A DNA stretch of 64,000 bases from Stutzerimonas kunmingensis. GTDB lineage: Bacteria; Pseudomonadota; Gammaproteobacteria; Pseudomonadales; Pseudomonadaceae. The DNA lies in the NCBI RefSeq assembly GCF_014764705.1, contig NZ_JACXXG010000012.1, positions 60,941 through 124,940 of the forward strand. The letters run 5' to 3'. Under the pieces are notes generated by a model, which was not told the DNA's origin, ran no database searches, and saw nothing but the letters and a program-made list of their open reading frames with translations. This document shows positions 44,680 through 53,565 of the stretch, piece after piece; the first letter of the stretch is position 1; every line of letters starts with the position of its first letter. The translations under genes were made by a program, and so were the position numbers.

Positions 44680-46680
44680 TCAGGCGTGCGGCTTGTTGCG
44701 GATTGTCTTCATCAGATCGTCCGGCGTGATGTGCCCGACCACGCTGCTGCCGCTGCCCGGCAGCGGCAGGTCGAGGATATGGCCCTTCATCTTGCCCACC
44801 ACATGCATCTCGCAGGGCTTGCAGTCGAAGGTCAGGGTCAGCACTTCATCGCCGTGCACCAGCTGCATCGGCGCGACCTTGGTGCGCACCCCGGTGACGC
44901 CCTTGGCCTGCTTCGGGCAGAGGTTGAAGGAGAAGCGCAGGCAGTGCTTGGTGATCATCACCGGCACCTCGCCGGTTTCCTCGTGGGCCTCGTAGGCCGC
45001 ATCGATCAGCTGCACACCGTAGCGGTGATAGAAGACGCGGGCCTTCTCGTTGTAGACGTTGGCGAGGAACGACAGGTGCGACTCCGGGTAGACCGGCGGC
45101 GGCACGCTGACCGGCTTGCGCCCGCCGCGCGGACGGATGCCTTCGCGCGCTTCGCCCAGCGCCTCGATGGCTTCGCGGCGCAGCGCCTTGAGTTGCGAGT
45201 TGGGGATGAAGAAGGCCTGCGGTGCATCCACTTCGACTTCTTCGGCGTGGTAGATGGTGGTGCCCAGCTGGCTCAGCAGATCGGCGATCTGGCCGGGCAC
45301 CTGCTCGGGCTTCTTCGCTTCGCCGAACGGGCCGGCCAGCGACACGCTGGCATAGGCGCCTTCCTCGCTGGTGACGTGCAGCTCCAGCTCATCGGCGCGC
45401 AATTTTGCCAGCCAACGTACGCCGATGCGGCGCTCGGCGGAGGTCTTGAGCAGCGCGTTCTGCCAGTTGTGGTCCAGGTTGCGATTGAGTGGATGGTTCG
45501 GGCGTACCTGACGCATGGCGGCGGGCATTTCGTTGGGTTCGACGCGGTATTGCCAGAACGACTGGCCGTCTTCCTCGAACTGCTTCAGCGGCTCGACCAC
45601 GCTGGCGCGGAAACCCACCACCTCGCGCTTGATCAGCACGTTGAGGCCGTCACCGTTGGACAGCGGCTCGCGGGTCTGCACAGTCAGATCATGCTTGCCG
45701 ACCTTGAGTACTTCGCCGACGGCGAGGCCGGTGAAGGTCGGCGAATCGAAGGCGCCGATGTCGATCTTGCGGTCGGTAACGAAGTAGTCGGTGCTGCCGC
45801 GGTGGAAGGTCTTGTCCGGGTCCGGCACGAAGAAGTGATCGGTGCGGCCGCTGGAGGCGCGGGCCAGGTCAGGGCGTTCGGCGAGGATGCCGTCCAGGCG
45901 CTGGCGGTAGTAAGCGGTGATGTTCTTCACGTAGCTCACATCCTTGTAGCGCCCCTCGATCTTGAACGAACGCACGCCGGCGTCGACCAGGGCGCTAAGG
46001 TTGGCGCTCTGGTTGTTGTCCTTCATCGACAGCAGGTGCTTTTCGAAGGCCACCACGCGGCCCTGATCGTCCTTCAGCGTGTAGGGCAGGCGGCAGGCCT
46101 GGGAGCAGTCGCCGCGGTTGGCGCTGCGCCCGGTCTGCGCGTGGCTGATGTTGCACTGCCCGGAAAACGCCACGCAGAGGGCGCCGTGAATGAAGAACTC
46201 CAAGGTCGAATCCACTTCATCGTAAATCGCGCGGATTTCCTGCAGGTTCAGCTCGCGGGCGAGAACCAGCTGCGAGAAGCCGGCCTTGTCGAGGAACTTG
46301 GCCCGTTCCAGCGTGCGGATGTCGGTCTGGGTGCTGGCATGAATCTCGATGGGCGGAATATCCAGCTCCATGATGCCCATGTCCTGCACGATCAACGCAT
46401 CGACGCCGATCTCGTACAGCTGGTGGATCAGCGTGCGCGCGGTTTCCAGCTCGTCGTCGTGCAGGATGGTGTTGATGGTGACGAACACCCGCGCATGAAA
46501 CAGGTGGGCGAATTTCACCAGCTCGGCAATGTCCGCCACGCTGTTCTCGGCGTTGTGCCGCGCACCGAAGCTCGGGCCGCCGATATACACCGCATCGGCG
46601 CCATGCAGGATGGCTTCACGGGCAATGCTGGCATCCCGGGCGGGGGCGAGCAGTTCGAGATGGTGCTTGGGCAGGGACAT
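44680..46680 (-). CDS. rlhA: U32-family peptidase-like rRNA hydroxylase RlhA
   Basis: 666 residues. U32 signature FFIHGALCVAFSGQC then SRANRGDCSQACRLPY-type Cys cluster, and N-terminal ELLAPARDASIAREAILHGA. Length and C-terminal domain match E. coli YdcP/RlhA (23S rRNA C2501 hydroxylation), rather than the shorter TrhP/YegQ. Cys residues probably bind a metal/Fe-S. ATG at 46680 preferred over upstream 46800. Confidence 0.9.
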   Translation of the reverse strand: MSLPKHHLELLAPARDASIAREAILHGADAVYIGGPSFGARHNAENSVADIAELVKFAHLFHARVFVTINTILHDDELETARTLIHQLYEIGVDALIVQDMGIMELDIPPIEIHASTQTDIRTLERAKFLDKAGFSQLVLARELNLQEIRAIYDEVDSTLEFFIHGALCVAFSGQCNISHAQTGRSANRGDCSQACRLPYTLKDDQGRVVAFEKHLLSMKDNNQSANLSALVDAGVRSFKIEGRYKDVSYVKNITAYYRQRLDGILAERPDLARASSGRTDHFFVPDPDKTFHRGSTDYFVTDRKIDIGAFDSPTFTGLAVGEVLKVGKHDLTVQTREPLSNGDGLNVLIKREVVGFRASVVEPLKQFEEDGQSFWQYRVEPNEMPAAMRQVRPNHPLNRNLDHNWQNALLKTSAERRIGVRWLAKLRADELELHVTSEEGAYASVSLAGPFGEAKKPEQVPGQIADLLSQLGTTIYHAEEVEVDAPQAFFIPNSQLKALRREAIEALGEAREGIRPRGGRKPVSVPPPVYPESHLSFLANVYNEKARVFYHRYGVQLIDAAYEAHEETGEVPVMITKHCLRFSFNLCPKQAKGVTGVRTKVAPMQLVHGDEVLTLTFDCKPCEMHVVGKMKGHILDLPLPGSGSSVVGHITPDDLMKTIRNKPHA

Positions 46681-46879
46681 GGCGCGGACCGGATCTGAAT
46701 CGAAAGGCGCGCATTGTAATGGCTTGCGGCCGGTTTGGGACTGGCCGCCGGGCCAACCGCGGTGTGCGGGGACAAACGGCCCGCTGCTACTCAAGGTCAC
46801 TCGAGCGTTTGGTAGGCGTTGCTACACCGGTGCCTGGCACGATCACCCATCGAGTCAGGCTGGCGTCGTGGCGCTGCTG

Positions 46880-47281
46880 TCAAAGCCCACCCAGCAGATC
46901 GTGCGCGTCGAGCAGGCGCCAGGCGATTTCCGGCTGTTTCTCCAGCCCGCGGCGTACGGCGGCGGCGATGGCGGGGCGGGTCTTGCGGCAGAGGCCGGGC
47001 TGTTCGGCGAACTCGATGGCGATGCCACGCATGCTGCGCACCTCGTTGTGGCCGGGGGCGACGGTCATGCGGATGCCGAGCTGGTCGAGCATGCGTTTCT
47101 GCACGCGCTCGAGATCGTCCAGGCTCTGCACGTTTTCCAGACGTTCGAGCAGGCGGCGTTCCTCGTGACGGGTCAGCATGAGAATGCGCACGTCGGCGCC
47201 GGCTGTTTCCAGCAGCTCGTCACGCCGGCAGGTGCAGGTGCCGGGCGGGCAGGATGGGCGGAGCGGCGGCAGGCTATTCAT
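46880..47281 (-). CDS. Conserved hypothetical protein with N-terminal Cys cluster
   Basis: 133 residues: N terminus CPPGTCTCRRDELL with three closely spaced Cys (a possible metal site), then a helical body (LTRHEERRLLERLENVQSLD) and MRGIAIEFAEQPGLC. No domain recognised. The 199 bases between its end and rlhA show no gene. Confidence 0.7.
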   Translation of the reverse strand: MNSLPPLRPSCPPGTCTCRRDELLETAGADVRILMLTRHEERRLLERLENVQSLDDLERVQKRMLDQLGIRMTVAPGHNEVRSMRGIAIEFAEQPGLCRKTRPAIAAAVRRGLEKQPEIAWRLLDAHDLLGGL

Positions 47282-47434
47282 GGCTTTCGATCATAGCCAA
47301 GCCGGCGCAATGCGCACAGCCAGTGGCGTTGTGCCTGCCCGGTGATGACAAGTGTGGCAGCGTCGCGCACCATGGCGCTTCATTTCTGCGCCGGGTGCGC
47401 CTCGTTCCGTCAGGGATTTAGCTGGAGAACTGTC

Positions 47435-48271
47435 ATGCGTGTTCTGTCATCCGTCCTGCTGATCGCAACCTTGTGCGTTGCTGGCGCTGCTGTGGCCGAG
47501 GAGGCCCGCCTGGTCGAGGCGATCAATGCCTACCGTGGTGAAGTGCAGCGCTGTGGCGACAAGGCGAGCGAAGAGCTGCCGCCGCTTACCGCCGACTCGC
47601 GCCTGAATCTGCCGGTCGATGGCGCAGGCGACCTGCAGCAGGCACTGTCCCGCGCGGGCTATCCGATGGTGACGGTGCAGGCGATCACGCTGTCCGGCCC
47701 GCGGGATGCCCAGGCCGCGATGCAGGCGCTGCGCGAGAGCTTCTGTCGGGTGATCCTCGACCCGCAGTTCGCCGATATCGGTGTGAGCCGCAACGGCCGT
47801 GACTGGCGCATCGTGGTGGCGCGGCCGTTGCTCGATGGTCGTCTGGGTGACTGGCAAGCCGAAGGGCAGAAGCTGCTGGAGCAGATCAACACGGCCCGCG
47901 CCTCCGCCCGCCGTTGCGGTAAGCAGGACTTCGCCGCAGCCGGGCCGCTCAGCTGGAACGAGACGCTGGGCAGCACCGCCGAAGCCCACAGCCGGGCCAT
48001 GGCCAACGGCAACTTCTTCAGCCATCTGAGCGAAGATGGCCGCACCCCCGGCGACCGCGCCGAGCTGGCGGGTTACGCCGGCAGGCAGGTTGGCGAGAAC
48101 ATTGCCGCGGCGCTGCCGACTGCCCGCAAGGTGCTGGACGGCTGGCTGGCCAGCCCCGGTCATTGCGCCAATCTGATGAATCCGCAGTTCAGCGAGCTTG
48201 GCGCGGCCTACGCGGTCGATCCGCAGAGCGACGCGGCCATCTACTGGACGGCGATGTTCGGCGCGCCTTGA
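47435..48271 (+). CDS. CAP (SCP/PR-1) domain protein
   Basis: 278 residues with signal peptide (MRVLSSVLLIATLCVAGAAVA-type, cleaved near AVA-EE), a first repeat-like region, and the CAP domain at about 150-275 (LSWNETLGSTAEAHSRAMAN, GENIAAALPTARKVLDGWLA, GHCANLMNPQFSELGAAYAV). Periplasmic or secreted; function unknown. ATG at 47435 preceded by GGAGAACTGTC. Confidence 0.87.
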   Translation: MRVLSSVLLIATLCVAGAAVAEEARLVEAINAYRGEVQRCGDKASEELPPLTADSRLNLPVDGAGDLQQALSRAGYPMVTVQAITLSGPRDAQAAMQALRESFCRVILDPQFADIGVSRNGRDWRIVVARPLLDGRLGDWQAEGQKLLEQINTARASARRCGKQDFAAAGPLSWNETLGSTAEAHSRAMANGNFFSHLSEDGRTPGDRAELAGYAGRQVGENIAAALPTARKVLDGWLASPGHCANLMNPQFSELGAAYAVDPQSDAAIYWTAMFGAP

Positions 48272-48374
48272 GCAGTCGTTCAGCGACCACCGCCAAGCCG
48301 CTTTCGGCTCGATTGTTGAGCGATCCGGCCGAGCGCGCTGTCAGACGAACCTGTTCCCATCACCAGGGTTGCCC

Positions 48375-50321
48375 TTGACCGATATCCCTACCCCCGAGCA
48401 ACTGCCCGCCGTGCTGGCGGGCCCGCTATTGCGGCGTCTCGAGCCTGGCCTTGTGACGTTCTGGCTGGTCGGCTCACGGCCGCTCGAGCTGTCGCTGATT
48501 CTCGAAAGCCCGGCGGGCGGATTGCAAAAATCTGTGTCGCTCGATGAGCTGAGCTGCCAGCGCCTGCCGATCGGCAAGCACGCGGTATTGCATCTAATCG
48601 AGTTCGTGCCGGACGCACCGCTGCCAACCGATTGCCTGATCGAATACGACCTGCGCATCCACGATGGTGCAGGGGAGCAGGGCATCGCCGGCTGGGCGCC
48701 GCATCTGCTCTACGACGGCGCGACGCGGCCGAGCTTCGTCATCAAGTCGCGGCTCGATCGTGTGCTGCATGGTTCCTGCCGCAAGCCGCACCATGCTGCG
48801 GCAGATGGTCTGCTGTGTGTCGACGAACTGCTGAGTGACGCGCTGGACAGTCCGGCCGAGCGCCCGGCCGTGCTGTTGATGACGGGCGACCAGGTCTATG
48901 CCGACGATGTCGCGGGGCCGATGCTGGTGGCGATCCACGCATTGGTGCGCCGGCTGGGGCTTTATGGCGAACAGCTCGAAGGCGCGGTGGTGAACAATAG
49001 CGATGAGCTGATGACCCATCCGGCCAGCTATTACCGTCGCGAGCAGCTGTTGCCCGCATTCAAGTCCAACGAGGCGTTGCGCGAGCGCTTCTTCGGTGGC
49101 GTGGAAAAGCCGGTGTTCACCACCGCCAACGGGCAGAACCATCTGATCAGCCTGGGCGAGGTCATGGCGATGTACCTGCTCGTCTGGTCGCCGACGCCCT
49201 GGTCGCTGATCGCCCCGCAGATGCCCGCGCTGGAGCCAGCCGAGGGCGAGCGTTACCGGAGTGAAGAGGCCTGCCTGCAAGGTTTTATCGCGGGACTGCC
49301 GAAGGTGGCCCGCGCCCTGGCTCATATGCCGTCGCTGATGATCTTCGATGACCACGACATCACCGACGACTGGAATCTCTCCGCGCGCTGGGAAGAGACT
49401 GCCTACGGCCATCCGCTGTCGCGGCGCATCATTGGCAACGCGCTGCTCGCCTATCTGCTGTGTCAGGCCTGGGGCAACGATCCTACGCGTTTCGCCGAGT
49501 TGCTGCCGCCGCTCCATGAGCTGGTGGCGACGGCGAGCGATGGCTGGTTGGATTGCGCGACGCAGGATCAGCTGATCGATACGCTGTTCAGGCTCGACGG
49601 CTGGGGCTACGAGCTGCCCACCGATCCGCCGCTGGTGGTGCTGGACACGCGCACCCGGCGCTGGCGCAGCGAGCGCAACCTCAGTCGACCGTCAGGGCTT
49701 ATGGACTGGGAGGCGCTGAGCGAATTCCAGCAGAACATTCTCGACAAACCATCGGTACTGATCGTCTCGCCGGCACCGATGTTCGGCGTCAAGCTGATCG
49801 AGGCGGTGCAGCGCGTGTTCAGCTGGGCCGGCCAGCCGTTGCTGGTCGATGCGGAGAACTGGATGGCCCATCGCGGCGCCGCGCACGTGATGATGAACAT
49901 CTTTCGCCACACGCGAACGCCGGGAAACTATGTGGTGCTGTCCGGCGACGTGCATTACTCCTTCGTCTACGAAGTGCACATCCGTTCCCGCGATAGCGGG
50001 CCGTGCGTCTGGCAGATCACCAGCAGCGGCGTGAAGAACGAGTTTCCACGGCGCCTGCTGGACTGGTTCGATCGCCTCAACCGCTGGCTCTACGCGCCCT
50101 GGTCGCCACTGAACTGGCTGACCAAGCGCCGCCGGCTGGAAGTCGTACCGCGCGTGCCTGACCGCAGCAACGCCGGCGAACGGCTATGGAACGGCTCGGG
50201 TATCGGCCTGCTGGTGCTCGACGAGCAGGGCAGGCCGCGTGAGATCTACCAGTTGAATGCCGATGGCACGGCACCAGTGGCGTTTCTTGCCGAGCGCGCT
50301 CGTCCTCGTGGCGAGGCTTAG
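48375..50321 (+). CDS. PhoD-like metallophosphatase
   Basis: 648 residues. Metal-binding MTGDQVYADDVAGPM, FDDHDITDDWNLS and the distal SGDVHYSFVYEVHI are typical of alkaline-phosphatase-D/PhoD-like metallophosphatase-2 proteins. No signal peptide, so a cytosolic nucleotide or phosphate ester target is possible. Start TTG at 48375 preceded by AGGG fits the reading LTDIPTPEQLPAV; the frame is open to 48198. Confidence 0.85.
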   Translation: MTDIPTPEQLPAVLAGPLLRRLEPGLVTFWLVGSRPLELSLILESPAGGLQKSVSLDELSCQRLPIGKHAVLHLIEFVPDAPLPTDCLIEYDLRIHDGAGEQGIAGWAPHLLYDGATRPSFVIKSRLDRVLHGSCRKPHHAAADGLLCVDELLSDALDSPAERPAVLLMTGDQVYADDVAGPMLVAIHALVRRLGLYGEQLEGAVVNNSDELMTHPASYYRREQLLPAFKSNEALRERFFGGVEKPVFTTANGQNHLISLGEVMAMYLLVWSPTPWSLIAPQMPALEPAEGERYRSEEACLQGFIAGLPKVARALAHMPSLMIFDDHDITDDWNLSARWEETAYGHPLSRRIIGNALLAYLLCQAWGNDPTRFAELLPPLHELVATASDGWLDCATQDQLIDTLFRLDGWGYELPTDPPLVVLDTRTRRWRSERNLSRPSGLMDWEALSEFQQNILDKPSVLIVSPAPMFGVKLIEAVQRVFSWAGQPLLVDAENWMAHRGAAHVMMNIFRHTRTPGNYVVLSGDVHYSFVYEVHIRSRDSGPCVWQITSSGVKNEFPRRLLDWFDRLNRWLYAPWSPLNWLTKRRRLEVVPRVPDRSNAGERLWNGSGIGLLVLDEQGRPREIYQLNADGTAPVAFLAERARPRGEA

Positions 50322-50340
50322 TCGCGCGTGCCCCGCGGGA

Positions 50341-50988
50341 TCACGCGCGTCGCTCCACATCGCTGACCGCCATCCGTTCGGATCGCAACTCCTCCAGGGC
50401 ATGGCGGGTGATCTGTACCGCCGCGCTGATAGAGAGCAACGCCATGATCGTCGCCACGATCAGGTCGGGCCAGCCGGCACCGGTGCCGAACACCCCCAGC
50501 GCGGCCAGCATCACCGCCAGGTTGCCGAGCGCATCGTTGCGGCTGCATAGCCAGACGCTACGCATGTTGCTGTCGCCTTCGCGGTAGGCGTAGAGCATGG
50601 CGGCCACCGCGATATTGGCCAGCAGCGCGATCACGCCGACGACGCCCATGGTCGAGGCATGCGGCACGCTGCCATCGACGAAATTGCCAATCGCGACCAC
50701 CAGGATGAACACGCCGAACAGGCCCATCGTCAGCGCCTTGGCCAGCGACGCCCGCGCCCGCATCGCCACGCCCAGGCCCAGCACGAACAGGCTGACGCCG
50801 TAGTTGGCCGCATCGCCGAAGAAATCCAGCGAGTCCGCCAGCAGCGATACCGACCCCGAGCGCACGCCTGCGCCGATCTCGACACCGAACATCGCCAGGT
50901 TGATCAGCAGCGCAATCCAGAGAATGCGCCGATAGCGTCCGCGTGCAGCCGTGGTGGCGCAGCCGCCGCTGCAACAATTTCCCGCCAT
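50341..50988 (-). CDS. Cation transporter, CDF family
   Basis: 215 residues; N-terminal Cys-rich MAGNCCSGGCATTAARG may bind the metal, then six membrane segments with CDF motifs DSLDFFGDAANYGVSLFVLG and CSRNDALGNLAVMLAA. Short form without the cytoplasmic domain. Divergent from a CadR-type MerR regulator; a Cd/Pb/Zn exporter is likely. ATG at 50988 preferred. Confidence 0.87.
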   Translation of the reverse strand: MAGNCCSGGCATTAARGRYRRILWIALLINLAMFGVEIGAGVRSGSVSLLADSLDFFGDAANYGVSLFVLGLGVAMRARASLAKALTMGLFGVFILVVAIGNFVDGSVPHASTMGVVGVIALLANIAVAAMLYAYREGDSNMRSVWLCSRNDALGNLAVMLAALGVFGTGAGWPDLIVATIMALLSISAAVQITRHALEELRSERMAVSDVERRA

Positions 50989-51023
50989 GACATCGCCTCC
51001 AGTTGTCGATGGCGCTACGCTAA

Positions 51024-51044
51024 ACCCTGTAGCCACTACAGGGT
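51024..51044 (+). promoter_or_regulatory. MerR/CadR-type operator
   Basis: Perfect 9-bp inverted repeat ACCCTGTAG (51024-51032), 3-base spacer, CTACAGGGT (51036-51044), characteristic of CadR/PbrR operators placed between an over-spaced -35 and -10. Lies between the divergent cation transporter and merR-type genes. Confidence 0.85.
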
Positions 51045-51050
51045 CAAGCG

Positions 51051-51452
51051 ATGCCACTCACCATCGGCAAACTCAGCAAGGCCACGGCAGTGAACGTGGA
51101 GACCATCCGCTATTACGAGCGCATCGGGCTGCTTGCGGCACCGTCGCGCACCGAATCCGGCTATCGCACGTTCAGCGAGCAGGACGCCGCGCGGTTGCGT
51201 TTCATCAAGCGTGGGCGGGAGCTGGGGTTTTCCCTCGACGAGATCCGCACCATGGTCGAGCTGGCCGACCAGCCCGAGCATGCCTGCACCGATGTCGATC
51301 GCCTGGTGCAGACGCATCTGGTCGAAGTGCGCCAGCGCATCGCCGATCTGCAGCGGCTCGAAGCGGAGCTGCAGCGCTTGGCGGGCTGCAGCGAATCGTC
51401 GGTCCGCGAGTGCCGCATCATCGAAACCCTGACGGGAGTGCGTCGGCCTTAG
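51051..51452 (+). CDS. cadR: CadR/PbrR-type MerR regulator
   Basis: 133 residues: HTH LTIGKLSKATAVNVETIRYY-ERIGLLA, coiled coil, and metal ligands Cys79, Cys113 and Cys121 at the positions used by CadR/PbrR-type sensors (HACTDVDRL, GCSESSVRECRIIETL). Activates the divergent exporter when Cd2+/Pb2+/Zn2+ bind. CadR is the best guess; PbrR and ZntR are alternatives. Confidence 0.88.
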   Translation: MPLTIGKLSKATAVNVETIRYYERIGLLAAPSRTESGYRTFSEQDAARLRFIKRGRELGFSLDEIRTMVELADQPEHACTDVDRLVQTHLVEVRQRIADLQRLEAELQRLAGCSESSVRECRIIETLTGVRRP

Positions 51453-51581
51453 GTCCGCGGTTGCGCGACTCGGTGCGCACGCACCGCACATCGAGATGTC
51501 CAGCGCTGACGAAACGCACGGTCTGCCTTCGGGTTCCAAGGCAATGTCACCAAAGCCCATTGTTGCCAGAGGACAGCTGCC

Positions 51582-51725
51582 ATGATCGATCCAGACGACC
51601 CGCTCAAGGGTGGCTTGACCCCGCCGGACTACGACGAGTACGGCGATGTGCCGGACTCGGGCGAAAACGATTCAGGCACCGATTCGAACGACCAACCGGA
51701 AGCCGATCAGAGCCCGCTCGGCTAG
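51582..51725 (+). CDS. Small acidic hypothetical protein (47 aa)
   Basis: MIDPDDPLKGGLTPPDYDEY followed by GDVPDSGENDSGTDSNDQPE and ending SPLG. Disordered, acidic; AGAGG upstream. Function unknown. Confidence 0.6.
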   Translation: MIDPDDPLKGGLTPPDYDEYGDVPDSGENDSGTDSNDQPEADQSPLG

Positions 51726-51859
51726 ACGCCGGCCAGGCGTGACCTCGCGTGAATGTTCATCCACTGGACAATTCGACCCGCCCGGCCTAAAAAGGCGCGC
51801 TGCGCCGAGAGGCGTGAGCGCCAAGCGGCAGCAGCGTGTTTTCCAGAGCCAGGTGAATC

Positions 51860-51988
51860 GTGAGAAAGAAAAAGCCCGTAGACCCCGTCCGCCAAGCCCA
51901 GAAGAACCGTGCCCATCGCATCGGCTGGCTGATTGCCCTGGCTGGCATCGTGGTGGGTTTCGCGCTGGTGATGATGAAATCGGCATAG
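51860..51988 (+). CDS. Small single-pass membrane protein (42 aa)
   Basis: GTG start with AGGTGA four bases upstream. Basic N terminus (MRKKKPVDPVRQAQKNRAHR) then one hydrophobic segment (IGWLIALAGIVVGFALVMM). A typical bacterial micro-membrane protein; function unknown. Confidence 0.65.
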   Translation: MRKKKPVDPVRQAQKNRAHRIGWLIALAGIVVGFALVMMKSA

Positions 51989-52128
51989 CCAGTACGTGCC
52001 GGCGGTTTCCGTAGCCGCTCACGACGCTGCTGAAAAGCACAGTGCTTTACGAGTGCGGCCGTGTGCAGCAGACAGCCCGCGGCTGTCAGCACGGGCTGCC
52101 GGCACCGAATTATCGCGAGAGGAATACC

Positions 52129-52377
52129 ATGCCGACCTACGACTACCGCTGCGAAGCCAATGGTCAGGTTTATGAAGTTCGCCATGCCATGGCGCTACGG
52201 CCGAAAACCTGGGGCGAACTGCGCGCAGCCGGCGCGCTGGCCGAAGATTCGAACATTCCGGGCGACGCGCCGGTGACCAAACTGATGACGGCTGCCGGGG
52301 TGGTCAACAGCCGCGTATTGAAGAATCCGGAAGCGCCGGCATGTGCCCGTGGGGGCTGTGCCGGCAACTGCCGCTGA
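52129..52377 (+). CDS. FmdB-type zinc-ribbon protein
   Basis: 82 residues: MPTYDYRCEANGQVYEV start of the zinc-ribbon family, although only the first Cys of the usual CxxC pairs is visible at the N terminus; a CARGGCAGNC cluster ends the protein. Function unknown. Confidence 0.8.
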   Translation: MPTYDYRCEANGQVYEVRHAMALRPKTWGELRAAGALAEDSNIPGDAPVTKLMTAAGVVNSRVLKNPEAPACARGGCAGNCR

Positions 52378-52411
52378 GTTCAGCCGCGGACATGGATGCG
52401 GCGTCGCTAGG

Positions 52412-52437
52412 GTGGAAAACGGCGAAGCCTTTTCCAC
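52412..52437. terminator. Stem-loop terminator
   Basis: GTGGAAAA (52412-52419) / TTTTCCAC (52430-52437) with inner GGC-GAA-GCC. A related GGTGGA... sequence follows fghA near 829, a common pseudomonad intergenic hairpin type. Confidence 0.6.
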
Positions 52438-52458
52438 GCGATTTCCCGGGTTGTTTCG

Positions 52459-52881
52459 TTAGTAACGCATCTCCAGCGTGACCCGGGTCGGTTCGCCGGC
52501 GGGCACCTCGAATGCGCTGTCCTCGAAGGACGGCGGGCCCATCACCTTGGGATTGTTCGACAGCCCGTAGCCTTCCGTTGGGATCATGCCGAAGCGGCGG
52601 TCCAGCTCGCCGTTGCCGTTCTCGTCATGGTAGGCCAGCACCGCGTAGCGTCCGGGCGGCAGGTCCTTGAACACCAGGGTCACGGCTCCCTGCTCGGCCT
52701 TGGCCTTCTGCGCGGCGAACGCCTGGTCGTCCTTGCGGAAGGTTTTCGCGCTGGAATATACCGCTACGGCCACCTGGCCCTTGTCGTGTTGCAGGCCGTC
52801 GAGGGTGACCTGCAGTTCCTCGGCATAGGCCGAGGGGACCAAGAGTGCGAGGGCAGCGCCCAGAATTGGAAGTGCTTTCAT
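52459..52881 (-). CDS. DUF2141 family secreted protein
   Basis: 140 residues, signal peptide MKALPILGAALALLVPSAYA, mature beta-sandwich with DLPPGRYAVLAYHDENGNGE and GMIPTEGYGLSNNPKVMGPP. Family is periplasmic and of unknown function. ATG at 52881 preceded by AAGAGCA. Confidence 0.87.
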   Translation of the reverse strand: MKALPILGAALALLVPSAYAEELQVTLDGLQHDKGQVAVAVYSSAKTFRKDDQAFAAQKAKAEQGAVTLVFKDLPPGRYAVLAYHDENGNGELDRRFGMIPTEGYGLSNNPKVMGPPSFEDSAFEVPAGEPTRVTLEMRY

Positions 52882-53017
52882 GCTGTGCTCTTGAAGTCGA
52901 GATGCGGAAATCGCCGGATTCAAACGTGGCCGGCGACGCTTGGAGTCGATCGCCGCCATCTTCAGCGAACAAGCGAAGCGTTGTCCACGTGCGGCGTGTA
53001 GCGCATCCATCGTTCGA

Positions 53018-53485
53018 TCAGAACTGCGGCCCGGAGCGGGTGTTGTTGCCCTTGGCCAGGCGGTCGTAGAGCACCACGTTCACCGTCGCGGCGAGGTTCA
53101 TGCAGCCGTTGGTGGGGATGTACACCACGTCCTCGCACCAGTCGCGGATTTCCTTGCTCAGCGAGCCGTCCTCGGCACCGAAGATGTACAGCGCGCGGTC
53201 CGGGTGCGTGTACTCGGGGAGCGAGCGGGCGCCTTCGACCAGCTCCACCGCAACCGGCACGCAGCCGAGCGGGAGAATCTTGCGCAGGTCGTCGATGTTG
53301 ATCAGCGGAATGTCCTGATGGACCTTCTTGGTGTCGGTGACGAAGTCCTTGGCGCGGTCGTAGCGGGTGCCGGTGTAGAACACCGAAGCGGCGCCATAGC
53401 AGCCTGCGGCACGCATGATCGCCCCCACGTTGGACGGCGATTTCGGGTTGCTCAGGCCGATGCAGGCATAGCGTTTGTTGCTCAC
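53018..53485 (-). CDS. SPOUT-family RNA methyltransferase (TrmH-like)
   Basis: 155 residues: motif 1 NPKSPSNVGAIMRAAGCYGA, motif 2 YIFGAEDGSLSKEI and motif 3 YIPTNGCMNLAATVNVVLYD form the SPOUT knot. A GTG at 53485 gives the reading VSNKRYACIGLSN; it is close to the size of short TrmH-like proteins. Target RNA unknown. Confidence 0.85.
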   Translation of the reverse strand: MSNKRYACIGLSNPKSPSNVGAIMRAAGCYGAASVFYTGTRYDRAKDFVTDTKKVHQDIPLINIDDLRKILPLGCVPVAVELVEGARSLPEYTHPDRALYIFGAEDGSLSKEIRDWCEDVVYIPTNGCMNLAATVNVVLYDRLAKGNNTRSGPQF

Positions 53486-53565
53486 GGAAGGGGACTCGCG
53501 CGGAAAACGCGCGAGTATACGGGACGGTTTGGTCGGCAACGGGTTTTTAGCGCTGCGCGACCGGG

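Noticed and set aside
46681..46879. Possible extra gene between rlhA and the Cys-cluster protein
   Set aside because: Frames are short, Arg/Gly rich and lack ribosome sites; treated as intergenic.
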